Shown: positions 26,324 to 35,159, counted from the first letter of the stretch. The stretch is DNA of 64,000 bases from Pseudodonghicola sp048268305 (GCF_048268305.1 NZ_JBLWVT010000002.1:493534-557533); one strand, 5' to 3'. The notes: generated by a model from the sequence alone, not told the origin. Translations and numbers: made by a program.

Positions 26324-26339
26324 ATATGAAATTTCATAT
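26324..26339. promoter_or_regulatory. MarR-type operator palindrome between reductase and MarR genes
   Basis: The 16-base ATATGAAATTTCATAT is a perfect palindrome in the divergent gap. On the minus strand TTGACC (26351-26346) lies upstream, so the palindrome covers the likely -10 area of the oxygenase operon. A second dyad GTCAAG-N6-CTTGAC (26347-26364) carries TTGAC on both strands. Confidence 0.65.
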
Positions 26340-26414
26340 ATTACCGGTCAAGCTATTTCTTGACTTGGGGGCTGGTCGGGGCAGGGTGACCGCACAAGCA
26401 GTAGGCAGGAGCAG

Positions 26415-26933
26415 ATGACGACAGAAAAACCGCAGGCGGATCAATCTTTTGTCCCGCACTATCTGCTCTATCTTCTGGCCAAAGTCAGCGATCTGGCGAG
26501 CGCCGAGTTCCACGCCCATGCGCGCAAGTCGGGGCTGCGGGTGCCGGAATGGCGGGTTCTGGCAAGCCTGACGGATGAGGATGGCGCCATGGTCACCCGG
26601 CTGGCGGCGCTGTCGATGATGGAGCAGTCGCGGCTGACCCGAATCATCGACCAGATGGTTGATCGCGGCCTGGTCACCCGCCGATCGGATCCCGAGGATG
26701 GCCGGCGGGTGCGGGTGTTCCTGACCGATCAGGGCCGCGATCTGGCGCTGTCACTGCGCGAGGATGCCCGGGTTCACGAGGCACGGATCCTGGCGATGCT
26801 GCCGGCAGAGGATACCGCGCGCCTCAAGCCCTTGCTGCTGAACATGCTGGAGCAGCTCGAGGCGCCCGATCGCGATCACAGCATGTCGCGGCATTCCGGC
26901 ACCGGGGTCAGCGGTGCGCCGTCGTCGAAATAG
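26415..26933 (+). CDS. MarR-family regulator of the oxygenase/TRAP operon
   Basis: A 172-residue MarR protein with winged helix about residues 45-110 (ALSMMEQSRLTRIIDQMVDRGLV, then the wing DPEDGRRVRVF). It is divergent from the reductase gene across a gap with a perfect 16-bp palindrome, the classic layout of a repressor released by the pathway substrate. Its last 19 codons overlap the end of the convergent D-2-hydroxyacid dehydrogenase gene (26876-26933), and the C-terminal tail there is low in family similarity. Confidence 0.88.
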   Translation: MTTEKPQADQSFVPHYLLYLLAKVSDLASAEFHAHARKSGLRVPEWRVLASLTDEDGAMVTRLAALSMMEQSRLTRIIDQMVDRGLVTRRSDPEDGRRVRVFLTDQGRDLALSLREDARVHEARILAMLPAEDTARLKPLLLNMLEQLEAPDRDHSMSRHSGTGVSGAPSSK

Positions 26934-27847
26934 GCGATCAGATTGTCGGCGGTCAGGTCGAACATCGCCTGCCGCGTCTGCACCGTGGCGCTGGCGGCAT
27001 GCGGGCTGAGGATCACCCGGTCGCTGTCACAGAGCGCCTGGGGAATGTTCGGCTCGTCCTCGAAGACGTCGAGCGCGGCGCGCCCCAGCTGGCCGCTTTG
27101 CAGCGCCTGGATCAGCGCCGCCTCGTCCACCACCGAACCGCGGGCGACATTGACCAGAATGCCCTGGGGACCAAGCGCCGCCATCACCTCGGCATTGACG
27201 ATATGGTCGGTGGCGGCGCCGCCGGGCAAGAGCAGGATCAGCGCGTCGCAGCGCCGGGCCATGTCGACCAGATCGGCACAGAATTCATAGGGCACGCCCG
27301 GTTGCGCGTGGCGCCCGTGATAGAGGATGCGCCCCCCGAAAACCTCGAGCTTCTTGGCCAGGTTGCGGCCGATGCGGCCCAGGCCCACGATCCCCAGCGT
27401 CGCGCCCTCAATCGTGGTGGTGAGCTGGGCGCGGCCTTCGCGCGCCCAGCGGCCGGAGCGGGCATAGGCATCCTGTCCCAGCAGATCGCGGCTGGCCGCC
27501 AGCAGCAGCAGCAGCGCGTAATTCGCCACATCGGCATTCAGCACATCGGGCGTATGGGTGACGAGGATGCCGCGCGCCTTGGCGGCGGCAACGTCGATCG
27601 TGTCATAGCCGACCCCGAGCGAGGAGATGATCCTGAGGTTGGGCAACCGATCCATCAGCTCGGCCTCGAGCGGGGTGAAGCTCGCATTCGCGAGGCCGGT
27701 GATGCGGGTGCCGAATTCCTCGAGCCAGGCCTCTGACGGCATCTGTCCGGGATCGCGGTGCAGGGTGAAATGGTCGGCCAGGCGATTGTCCAGGCGCGGC
27801 GGCAGCACGCCACGCCCATAGATTTCAATGTCTTTGCGCATGGGCAT
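26876..27847 (-). CDS. D-2-hydroxyacid dehydrogenase (NAD(P)-dependent)
   Basis: A 323-residue D-isomer-specific 2-hydroxyacid dehydrogenase. It has the Rossmann motif GIVGLGRIGR, the substrate Arg in VNVARGSVVDE, the catalytic Glu in VFEDEP and the His in ILSPHAA. It may act as a glyoxylate/hydroxypyruvate or other 2-keto acid reductase. It lies 10 bases after the DctM gene of TRAP module 2, so it is the enzyme of that operon. The start at 27847 (MPMRK) could also be 27841. Confidence 0.9.
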   Translation of the reverse strand: MPMRKDIEIYGRGVLPPRLDNRLADHFTLHRDPGQMPSEAWLEEFGTRITGLANASFTPLEAELMDRLPNLRIISSLGVGYDTIDVAAAKARGILVTHTPDVLNADVANYALLLLLAASRDLLGQDAYARSGRWAREGRAQLTTTIEGATLGIVGLGRIGRNLAKKLEVFGGRILYHGRHAQPGVPYEFCADLVDMARRCDALILLLPGGAATDHIVNAEVMAALGPQGILVNVARGSVVDEAALIQALQSGQLGRAALDVFEDEPNIPQALCDSDRVILSPHAASATVQTRQAMFDLTADNLIAYFDDGAPLTPVPECRDML

Positions 27848-27857
27848 TCCTTGTCGT

Positions 27858-29177
27858 TCAGTGCCCGATCAGCGAGGGCAGCCAGGTTCCGAGCAGAGGC
27901 TGCCAGACGATCAGCCCCAGCACCAGCAGCTTGATGATCACGAAGGGGGTGATCGCCGCGTAAATCGTCGACATCCGGATCGACGGCGGCGCCACCCCGC
28001 GCATCACGAACAGGATCAGCCCGAAGGGCGGGGTCAGCAGCCCGATCTCCATCGTCAGCAGATAGACCAGCCCAAGCAGCAGCGGCTCCACCCCGGCGGC
28101 CTTGGCCAGCGGCACGAAGATCGGCACCGTCACCATCAGCATCGACACCTGGTCGATGAAACAGCCCATGATCAGCAGGATCACGATCATCCCGACCAAC
28201 ACCCCGGTGGGGTCGAGCCCGAAGCTCTGCACCGCGCGGATCACCCCGTTGGTCGCCCCGGAGAACGACAGCACCTGGGAAAAGGTCTGCGACACCAGCA
28301 TGATGAAGAGGATCATCACCGAAAGCTTCACGGTCTCAAGCCCTGCACGCTTCAGCTTTTCCCAGCTGATGGCGCGATAGCAGGCGCCGAGCGCCAGCGC
28401 CGCGACCGACCCCAGCGCGGCGCTTTCGGTCGGGGTGGCGATGCCGCTCAGCAGGCTGCCGATCACCACGATGAAGACCAGCGACAGCGGCGCCACATAG
28501 ATCAGGAAGGGCCGCCAACGCTCCTTCAGGCTCATATCGGCGTTGCCGGGGTCGGGCGGGGCCAGGTCGGGCCTGGTGGTGACGCGGAAGACGATCCAGG
28601 CGATGAACAGCGCCGAGAGCAGCAGCGCCGGCAACACCCCGGCGATCAGCAGCCCGGTGATCGAGATGCCGGCAAGGCTGCCCACCAGCACGGCGAGCGA
28701 GGAGGGCGGGATCAGCATGGCGATGGCGCCCGAGGCCATGATCGGCCCCATGGCGAGCGTGGGCGCATAGCCTTTCTTCAGCATGCCGGGCAGCAGGGTA
28801 GAGCCGAGCATGGCGGTATTGGCGATGGTCGATCCCGACAGCGCCGCGAACAGCGTGCCGCCGAAGACGCTGACCACCGACAGCCGGCCGGGGATGCGCG
28901 TCACTACCCGGTCAACCGCGTCGATGGCGCGATGCGCCACTCCGGTCTGAAACAGGATCTCTCCCATCAGGATGAACAGCGGCACCGGGGCCATCTGGAA
29001 ATTGGCGATGGATTGCACCGAGTTGCGGGCAAGCTGCAGCAGTCCGCGCTCGCCGCCCAGCACCTCATAGGCGCCGATCACCGTGACGGTCAGGAAGGCG
29101 AAGGCCACCGGCAGCCCCATCAGCAGCAACAGCGCCAGCCCACCCAGCATGAGGGTCAGAACAAGGGTCCAGTCCAT
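27858..29177 (-). CDS. TRAP transporter large permease (DctM), module 2
   Basis: A 439-residue DctM permease with about 12 helices. The FGGTLFAALSGSTIANTAMLG and IPPSSLAVLVGSLAGIS regions are the conserved sodium and substrate loops. It follows DctQ by three bases and precedes the D-2-hydroxyacid dehydrogenase by 10. The sequence differs clearly from the module 1 permease, so the two are separate systems rather than a recent duplication. Confidence 0.93.
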   Translation of the reverse strand: MDWTLVLTLMLGGLALLLLMGLPVAFAFLTVTVIGAYEVLGGERGLLQLARNSVQSIANFQMAPVPLFILMGEILFQTGVAHRAIDAVDRVVTRIPGRLSVVSVFGGTLFAALSGSTIANTAMLGSTLLPGMLKKGYAPTLAMGPIMASGAIAMLIPPSSLAVLVGSLAGISITGLLIAGVLPALLLSALFIAWIVFRVTTRPDLAPPDPGNADMSLKERWRPFLIYVAPLSLVFIVVIGSLLSGIATPTESAALGSVAALALGACYRAISWEKLKRAGLETVKLSVMILFIMLVSQTFSQVLSFSGATNGVIRAVQSFGLDPTGVLVGMIVILLIMGCFIDQVSMLMVTVPIFVPLAKAAGVEPLLLGLVYLLTMEIGLLTPPFGLILFVMRGVAPPSIRMSTIYAAITPFVIIKLLVLGLIVWQPLLGTWLPSLIGH

Positions 29178-29180
29178 GGC

Positions 29181-29687
29181 TTACAATCCTGACAGCGCGT
29201 CTTCGGACCCTTCGGGCGGTCGCTGGCCCAGGGTCTGACGCAGGAATTCGAGGGCGAGCAGGGCAAAGCCCGCCGGTGCCACGCTCAGCACCCACCATTC
29301 GGGAATGGTGAAGGCGGTGCGGATCATCGAGCCGCGTGCGATCGAGATCTGCACTGCCTCGATGGCATAGCGCAGCACGATCAGGCAGGTGACCAACCCG
29401 ATCAGCGCGGTGAACTGGCCCAGCCGATGGGCGATGGCATCGGGCAGGGCGCTGGTGATCAGGTCGACCATCACATGGCCGCGCTGCCACAGCACCCAGG
29501 GCGCGCCGGCGAAGGTCGCCACCAGGAGCCCGTATTCCACCGCGTCGAGCAGTCCGTAGACCGGGCTGCCGAGGTTTCTGAGGATCACATTGACGGTGAT
29601 CGCGGCGGCGATCAGCGCGAACACGCTGGCCGACAGCGCGGCACAGAAGTTCAGCACGCCGTCGAACAGCGTGTTCAGCCTGGACAT
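29181..29687 (-). CDS. TRAP transporter small permease (DctQ), module 2
   Basis: A 168-residue, four-helix DctQ protein (hydrophobic stretches about 12-35, 45-65, 88-108 and 128-148). The segment WQRGHVMVDLI is the conserved loop between helices 2 and 3. It is placed between the DctP and DctM genes on the same strand, with three bases to DctM. Confidence 0.9.
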   Translation of the reverse strand: MSRLNTLFDGVLNFCAALSASVFALIAAAITVNVILRNLGSPVYGLLDAVEYGLLVATFAGAPWVLWQRGHVMVDLITSALPDAIAHRLGQFTALIGLVTCLIVLRYAIEAVQISIARGSMIRTAFTIPEWWVLSVAPAGFALLALEFLRQTLGQRPPEGSEDALSGL

Positions 29688-29714
29688 ATGGTCGTCTCCC
29701 GCCCCTGTCCTGGC

Positions 29715-30671
29715 TTATTTCGAGGTCAGGCAGGGTTGCAGATCGGCGGCGGCCGGATCGGCGGTGATGGCGGCGGCCCAGCCGGTGCGCTGCGCGACCT
29801 CAAGCCACTTCGCCTCGTCCTCGGGCGAGAAGGTGATCGTCTTGATCCCGGCTTCGGCCATCTTCTTGGCCTCGTTCGCGTTCAGCGCGATATTCTCGAC
29901 GTTCTTCGCCTCGATCCAGGCGGCGGAGTCTTCCAGAACCTTCTTGGCCTCGTCCGACAGACCGTTCCAGGTGTCGAGGTTGACCAGGAAGTTCTCGTCG
30001 GACTGATAGAAACCGGGGTCGACGCGATATTTCGTCTGCTCTTCCCAGCCGAGGTCCAGGATGCCCTGCGACGGCCAGCCATAGCCGTCGATCGAGCCGC
30101 GCTCGAGCGCGGTATAGACCTCGCCCGGGGCGGTGCGAACCAGGGTGGCGCCCAGTTCGGTGAACATGGCGCGATAGACCGGGGTGGTGCGGATCGTCAG
30201 CCCGGTCAGATCGGGGGTGGTGATCGGTTTCGACAGATAGAGGTGATAGGCGGTGTGATCGCCGACGCGGGCCAGGTATTTGACGTTCATCAGCTGCTGA
30301 TGCATCGCGTCGATCTTGTCATAGCAGCCGTTGGCGCGCTGGTCCTGGATGGTATTGGTCGCCAGATGCAGCGCGTCGCCCGCCGGCACCAGGTTGGTGT
30401 AAAACGCGGTGGTGTCGTTGACGATATCGACCACGCCGCTCGACACCGCATTGCCCAGCTCGAACGGCGGAACCGCCTCGGGCCCGCCGACATAGTTGAT
30501 CTGGACGACGCCCTTGCCGGTCTCGTTCACGTGGTCGATGAAGGTTTCGAAGAACTTCGAAAAGGTGGTGCCGGTGGCAAAGGCGCTGACCGCGCGCAGG
30601 GTGACCTCCTCGGCCAGGGCGGGGGCGGCCATCAGGCAGGAGAGCAGGGCGGCGGAGGCGAGTTTCTTCAT
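29715..30671 (-). CDS. TRAP transporter substrate-binding protein (DctP), module 2
   Basis: A 318-residue periplasmic receptor with a signal peptide (residues 1-20, cleavage near ALA-EEV). The region LTIRTTPVYRAMFTELGA is the ligand-binding Arg segment. First gene of the operon DctP-DctQ-DctM-dehydrogenase, divergent from a MarR gene. The dehydrogenase suggests a 2-hydroxy or 2-keto acid as ligand (inference). Confidence 0.91.
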   Translation of the reverse strand: MKKLASAALLSCLMAAPALAEEVTLRAVSAFATGTTFSKFFETFIDHVNETGKGVVQINYVGGPEAVPPFELGNAVSSGVVDIVNDTTAFYTNLVPAGDALHLATNTIQDQRANGCYDKIDAMHQQLMNVKYLARVGDHTAYHLYLSKPITTPDLTGLTIRTTPVYRAMFTELGATLVRTAPGEVYTALERGSIDGYGWPSQGILDLGWEEQTKYRVDPGFYQSDENFLVNLDTWNGLSDEAKKVLEDSAAWIEAKNVENIALNANEAKKMAEAGIKTITFSPEDEAKWLEVAQRTGWAAAITADPAAADLQPCLTSK

Positions 30672-31044
30672 GTGGTCGGTTCCCTTGTTGGTTCGGCCGT
30701 CATCGGGCGGCCGCGTGATGATCCGCTCCGGGCGGCCGCGCCCGAATTCGGAATTGCATGCAAACGGATGTTTCTTCGCGTCATCTGGTCGGGCATTCGC
30801 CCCCGGTCGTTCTTGGCGGGCATCGGGGGCGGTGGCCTGTCAGAGTGACCGTATCGTCGAGATGTTTTAGCGGTCAAGAAATTTCCGCGTCGGGTCTTGC
30901 TGCACCGTCGACACGATCAAGGAGAGGGCGCGATCGGGCGGGTTTTCGCGCTCTGCGGGCGAAAGGCTTGCAGAAAGTTGAAATATCATACAATTATTTA
31001 GTCTCAAGATTTTGGGCCCGAAGAGGGCGAGTGAGGGAAAGCGC
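30672..31044. promoter_or_regulatory. Divergent control region, TRAP module 2 / MarR
   Basis: 373 bases without a credible gene. A partial dyad TTG-N10-CAA (30978-30993) overlaps a good -10 candidate TACAAT (30989-30994) for the MarR gene, with CTTGCA 16 bases upstream. The ribosome binding site GAGGGAAA lies before 31045. No clear promoter for the minus-strand TRAP operon was recognised by eye. Confidence 0.5.
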
Positions 31045-31572
31045 ATGGCAGGTGCCGCCGAGAGACAGCCGGTGAACAAGGACATTCCCGAGACCGAGAG
31101 CCGCGTTCCGGAAACCGCCCCCCGCGCTTGGCTGGGCGAGGTTGGACTGAACGGTTTCGCGCCGTATCTGATGAACCGGATCATGGGACGTTATAACGCC
31201 GATCTGCGGCGCGAGATGGCAGCGCTTGGCCTCAGCACCGCCAAGATGCGGGCACTGGCGGTTCTTTCGGTGGTCGATGGCATCCAACTGTCACAGCTCG
31301 GCGTCTATGCCGTGGTCGAACAATCGACCCTGTCGCGCGCGGTTGAATCGCTGGTCAACGACGGGCTGGTGCGGCGCGAAACCGATCCGGACGATCAGCG
31401 CGCCAGCCGGATTTACCTGACCCGTGCCGGGCGCACCGCCTTCGACCGGCTGTGGCCGCATATGGCCGCCAGTCACGACCGGATGTTCGAAGGCATCCCG
31501 GACGAGGAACGGCATGCCTTCCTGGGCACGCTGCACCGGATGCTGGGCAATATCCGCCAGCACGAATATTGA
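31045..31572 (+). CDS. MarR-family regulator next to TRAP module 2
   Basis: A 175-residue MarR protein. A 30-residue polar N-terminal extension precedes the winged helix (about 65-130; LGVYAVVEQSTLSRAVESLV, wing DPDDQRASRI). The start at 31045 has GAGGGAAA at the right distance; an upstream TTG at 31012 would add 11 residues and is less likely. Divergent from the TRAP/dehydrogenase operon, which it probably represses (inference). It ends nine bases from the convergent GTPase gene. Confidence 0.87.
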   Translation: MAGAAERQPVNKDIPETESRVPETAPRAWLGEVGLNGFAPYLMNRIMGRYNADLRREMAALGLSTAKMRALAVLSVVDGIQLSQLGVYAVVEQSTLSRAVESLVNDGLVRRETDPDDQRASRIYLTRAGRTAFDRLWPHMAASHDRMFEGIPDEERHAFLGTLHRMLGNIRQHEY

Positions 31573-31581
31573 TCGGGACGA

Positions 31582-32451
31582 TCAGCCGGGCGCGTTGAAC
31601 CAGGTCTCGATCTCCTCCGGTGTGATCCGACCGGAAAGGCCGAGACCCACCAGTGTGGTGCGCGTGGTCTCGGATGGGCGCAGCTCGACAGTGCGGCCGA
31701 CCACCTGCAGCTCCATCGGCCCCTGATCGGTCAGCACGAAGCCTTTTATCCGATAAAGTCCCTCGGGTCGGGTGGCGAGCAGCCGCTCCAACCTGGTGCG
31801 CGGGATCACCTCATTGCTGTCATGCTGCCAGCGGACATAGGCGGGGTGACCTGTCGCCGGCGCCGATTGCGGGCGCGGCAGGATGTCGAACAGCAGCGGC
31901 GCCAAAGGGCCGGTCGCGGGCAGCGGCGCCGGGTTGCGCGCGCCGATGGCCTGCAACTGCGCGACCAGCGCCGGGGCGGGATCGGCGGCCTTGGTGATCA
32001 ACAACTGGTCGGCCACCCGGATCTGCTGTTCGATCTGCGGCGCGATCTGTTGATCCGCCAGCAGCCGCGGGCCGTTTTCGGCATCGAACAGGGTAACGAT
32101 CCCGGCATAGCTCAGCTCCGGTTCGGCCTTGGCCGTGTTGGCGATGGCGGCGGGATCGGCGATGCCGCTGGCCTCGATCACCAGATGGTCGGGGCGGGGG
32201 CGGCGATCCAGCGCCTGACCCAGTGCCATGTAGAACCCCGCCGCCATGGTGCAGCAGACACAGCCATTGGTCAGTTGCAGCGTATCGCCGCCCTCGGCCG
32301 CGATCAGCGCCGCGTCGATGTTGATGGCACCGAAATCGTTGACGAGGACCAGCAGGCGCAGCCCGTGGTCCTCGGCCAGAAGGCGGTTGATCATCGTCGT
32401 CTTGCCGGCGCCGAGATAGCCGCCGATCACGGTAAGCGGCAGCCGGGTCAC
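31582..32451 (-). CDS. COG0523 (CobW/G3E-family) GTPase
   Basis: A 289-residue G3E GTPase. It shows Walker A (GGYLGAGKTT), a Walker B-like VIEASGIADP, the metal-binding CxCC motif NGCVCCTM, and TKAADP as the base-specificity loop. The family delivers zinc or other metals, or supports metalloenzyme assembly. It is read from a GTG at 32451 overlapping the amidohydrolase stop (GTGA); the frame open upstream is a shadow of that gene. The coupling suggests it serves the neighbouring metal-dependent amidohydrolase. Confidence 0.88.
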   Translation of the reverse strand: MTRLPLTVIGGYLGAGKTTMINRLLAEDHGLRLLVLVNDFGAINIDAALIAAEGGDTLQLTNGCVCCTMAAGFYMALGQALDRRPRPDHLVIEASGIADPAAIANTAKAEPELSYAGIVTLFDAENGPRLLADQQIAPQIEQQIRVADQLLITKAADPAPALVAQLQAIGARNPAPLPATGPLAPLLFDILPRPQSAPATGHPAYVRWQHDSNEVIPRTRLERLLATRPEGLYRIKGFVLTDQGPMELQVVGRTVELRPSETTRTTLVGLGLSGRITPEEIETWFNAPG

Positions 32452-34076
32452 AGAAGTTGAACCTGCCCGCCCAGCACCGTGCCCAGCACCGGTACGTCCT
32501 TGATCGCCATCGGATCGACGGCGGTGGGATCGGCGCCCAGCACGGTGAAATCGGCGCGCTTGCCGGTTTCGATCGAGCCCAGGTCGCGGTCGAGCCGCAT
32601 CGAGAAGGCGGCGCCCAGGGTCACCGCATGCAGCGCCTCTTGCACGCTGACCCGCTGCGCCTCGCCCAGCACGCGACCCGTCATGGTGCGGCGGTTGACC
32701 GCCACCCAGACCGAGAAGAGCGGCGCCAGCGGCGTTACCGGGGCGTCGGAATGGATGGTGACATGCACGCCGGTGTCCAGCGCGCTGCGCAGCGCGTCCA
32801 TCCGGCGGGCGCGATCCTCGCCGATGGTGAGCGCGACATGCTGGTCGCCGAAATACCAGATGTGGTTCGCGAAGATGTTGCAACAGACGCCCAGCTCGAC
32901 ACAGCGTTCGAACTGGTCTATGCCCATCATCTGGCAATGCTGCAGCACATGGCGCGCCTCGGCCCAGGGATGGGCGCGCTGCGCCTTCTCGATGGCGTTG
33001 AGCGCCGCTTCGCTGGCCTCGTCGCCATTGACGTGGATATCCAGATGGATGCCGGCCTGATGATAGGCCATGACCTGGGCGTCCAGCACCTCGGGCGGGG
33101 TGTTCCAGATGCCGTTCGACTGGCCGCCGATATAGCCCGGCCATTTCACCCGTGCGGTCCAGCCCTGGATCGAGCCGTCGGTCATCAGCTTGATGCGCCC
33201 GAACAGCAGCTTTTCGGTGGAGAGCTTCTCCAGCCGCTTGGCCTCGGCCGAAAGGACGGCCGGATCCTGACCGACGCCGCCCAGCACCGGCACCAGTCGG
33301 GCGGGAAAGCCGGGCTCGGACGTCACGCTCAGCAGCAGGTTTTCATGACCCGGCTGGAGCGAGGCAAAGAGATCGGTCATCGTGGTGACCCCGGCGCGTT
33401 GCGCCACCTCGCCGAAGGCGCGGATCGCCGCGGCATTGCCCGAGATGGAGTCGAAATCGAACTCCAGCCGCCGCAGCACCGGGAACATCGCGCCCATTTC
33501 CTGCAATTCGCCCGTGGGCTCGCCGGCGGCATCCTTGACCACGCCTTCGGCGTTGCTGTCGCGGGTGTAATTCACCATCTCCAGCGCCTTGGAGTTGGCG
33601 CAGAGCACATGGAAGCTTGAAAACATGATGGCGACGGGGCGGTCGGCGGCGACCTGATCCAGGTGACGGCGGTTCAGCCGCTCGCCGGTCAAAAAGATCG
33701 GGTCGAGCCCCCAGCCGATCACCGGCGCGCCCTCGGGCAGGGTGTCGGCATGAGCCTTCATCGCCGCGATCACCTCTTCGGCGGTGGTGACGCCCTGCCA
33801 CAGCTTGCCCTTGGGGTCGATCCGGTCGTGATAGCCGGCATAGGCGTATTTCCAGATCCCCCCCGCCATCAGATGCGAATGGCCTTCGACGAAACCTGGT
33901 GTCAGCACCGCGTCAGCCAGGCTGTTGTCCTCGGTCACCTCGCCCCAGCCCCTGGCGCAATCGGCATCCCCCACCGCGAGAATTCGGCCATCCTTGACCG
34001 CGACATGGGTCGCCTCGGGCAGATTCGGGTCCATGGTGATGATTTTTTCGGCCCGAAACAGGGTGATGTCGGTCAT
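32448..34076 (-). CDS. YtcJ-like metal-dependent amidohydrolase
   Basis: A 542-residue protein of the amidohydrolase_3/YtcJ group. It has the HxH metal motif in VEGHSHL, later ligands in IHVNGDEASE and VLQHCQMM, and the Asp of IHSDAPVTP. Such enzymes hydrolyse amide, carbamate or formamide bonds; NfdA and AepA-like relatives act on N-substituted formamides or amino acids. The start at 34076 is preferred, as the frame upstream is intergenic. Divergent from the LysR gene and near a peptide-type ABC importer, so the substrate may be taken up by it (inference). Confidence 0.87.
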   Translation of the reverse strand: MTDITLFRAEKIITMDPNLPEATHVAVKDGRILAVGDADCARGWGEVTEDNSLADAVLTPGFVEGHSHLMAGGIWKYAYAGYHDRIDPKGKLWQGVTTAEEVIAAMKAHADTLPEGAPVIGWGLDPIFLTGERLNRRHLDQVAADRPVAIMFSSFHVLCANSKALEMVNYTRDSNAEGVVKDAAGEPTGELQEMGAMFPVLRRLEFDFDSISGNAAAIRAFGEVAQRAGVTTMTDLFASLQPGHENLLLSVTSEPGFPARLVPVLGGVGQDPAVLSAEAKRLEKLSTEKLLFGRIKLMTDGSIQGWTARVKWPGYIGGQSNGIWNTPPEVLDAQVMAYHQAGIHLDIHVNGDEASEAALNAIEKAQRAHPWAEARHVLQHCQMMGIDQFERCVELGVCCNIFANHIWYFGDQHVALTIGEDRARRMDALRSALDTGVHVTIHSDAPVTPLAPLFSVWVAVNRRTMTGRVLGEAQRVSVQEALHAVTLGAAFSMRLDRDLGSIETGKRADFTVLGADPTAVDPMAIKDVPVLGTVLGGQVQLL

Positions 34077-34160
34077 TGCGGCCTCCGGTTGTGCAGTTGC
34101 GCCAAGAAACCAGTGACACAGGAATTTGGGTCGGCAAAATGGATTTACTGTCGGGGGAAA

Positions 34161-34175
34161 CCCCATTTTATGGGG
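34161..34175. promoter_or_regulatory. LysR-site candidate, palindrome before the LysR gene
   Basis: CCCCAT-TTT-ATGGGG is a perfect 15-base inverted repeat, preceded by GGGGG-AAA-CCCC (34154-34164). It lies between the divergent amidohydrolase (start 34076) and LysR (34185) genes and overlaps the alternative LysR start at 34170, consistent with autoregulation. Confidence 0.5.
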
Positions 34176-34184
34176 GATGAACCG

Positions 34185-35159
34185 ATGCGCTTCACCATCA
34201 AACAGATGCGCTACTTTGATGCGGCGCTGCGCAACGGGTCGATCGCGCGCGCGGCGGAAGAGATGAACATCTCGCAAAGTTCGATCACCGCGGCGATTGA
34301 TCTGATCGAACAGACCATCGGCGTGGAGCTGTTCCGACGGGTGCCGGCGAAGGGGATTCTGCCCACGCCCACCGGTGCCCAGGTGGGCCAGCGGGTGGCA
34401 TCGTTTCTTGAGCAGGCGCGGCTTTTCGAATCCGATCTGATGTCGCTGACGGGGGATCCGACCGGCACATTGCGAATGGCCTGCTATGCGCCGACGGCCC
34501 CCTATGTGCTGCCGCCGATTCTCAAGCGCATCGCCCAAAGCTATCCCGACATTCGCATCGACCTGACCGAGGGCGACATGATCTCGATCGACGAACTGCT
34601 TAAATCTGGGGCGGTCGATGTCGCCTTGACCTATCGCTTCGCGCTGCCGCACGACCGGTTCTTCGCGCCGCTCTTCAAGGCGCAGCCCTGGGCGATTCTG
34701 CCGGAAAATTCACCCTTGGCGCAGGTCGAGACGGTGACGCTCGCCCAGTTGGCGCCCTTGCCGATGATCGTTCTCGATCTGCCGGGGGCGACGGAATATT
34801 TCCTCGGCCTTTTCGAGGCGCGCGGATTAAGCGCGAATGTTGTGCACCGCACCAAATCCAGTTCGGTTCTGCGGGGGCTGGTGTCGGCGCAGTTTGGCTA
34901 CTCAATCCTAAACATTTGCGGCCCATCCGACCGTGATGGCAGCGCCGGTTATGTTGTGCGACCCCTGGTGGGAATGCTGGAATCTCCCGTTTTTGGTGTC
35001 GCCTATGCGGCACCTTTGCAGAATTCGGCGATTGTGCGCGCAGTCTTGCGCACGCGCGATGAGCTGGTCGCAGAGGGGGCGATGGATCACCTGCTGATGC
35101 CCACCGTTGAAGAAACCGCATTGAATGTGGGAATTGATACAGAAAACACTGTTTTCTGA
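34185..35159 (+). CDS. LysR-family transcriptional regulator
   Basis: About 324 residues. The N-terminal helix-turn-helix (residues 1-60; GSIARAAEEMNISQSSITAAIDLIE) is followed by a periplasmic-binding-protein-like effector domain (about 90-300). Starts at 34170 (MGDEP) and 34185 (MRFTIK) are both possible; the second matches usual LysR N-termini and has GGGGGA eight bases before. It is divergent from the amidohydrolase/GTPase pair and co-oriented with the ABC importer, so it probably governs both. Confidence 0.87.
   Translation: MRFTIKQMRYFDAALRNGSIARAAEEMNISQSSITAAIDLIEQTIGVELFRRVPAKGILPTPTGAQVGQRVASFLEQARLFESDLMSLTGDPTGTLRMACYAPTAPYVLPPILKRIAQSYPDIRIDLTEGDMISIDELLKSGAVDVALTYRFALPHDRFFAPLFKAQPWAILPENSPLAQVETVTLAQLAPLPMIVLDLPGATEYFLGLFEARGLSANVVHRTKSSSVLRGLVSAQFGYSILNICGPSDRDGSAGYVVRPLVGMLESPVFGVAYAAPLQNSAIVRAVLRTRDELVAEGAMDHLLMPTVEETALNVGIDTENTVF

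Noticed and set aside
32452..33144. N-terminal extension of the COG0523 GTPase frame
   Set aside because: The extension lies inside the amidohydrolase gene and is low complexity; the GTPase domain begins at the GTG at 32451.
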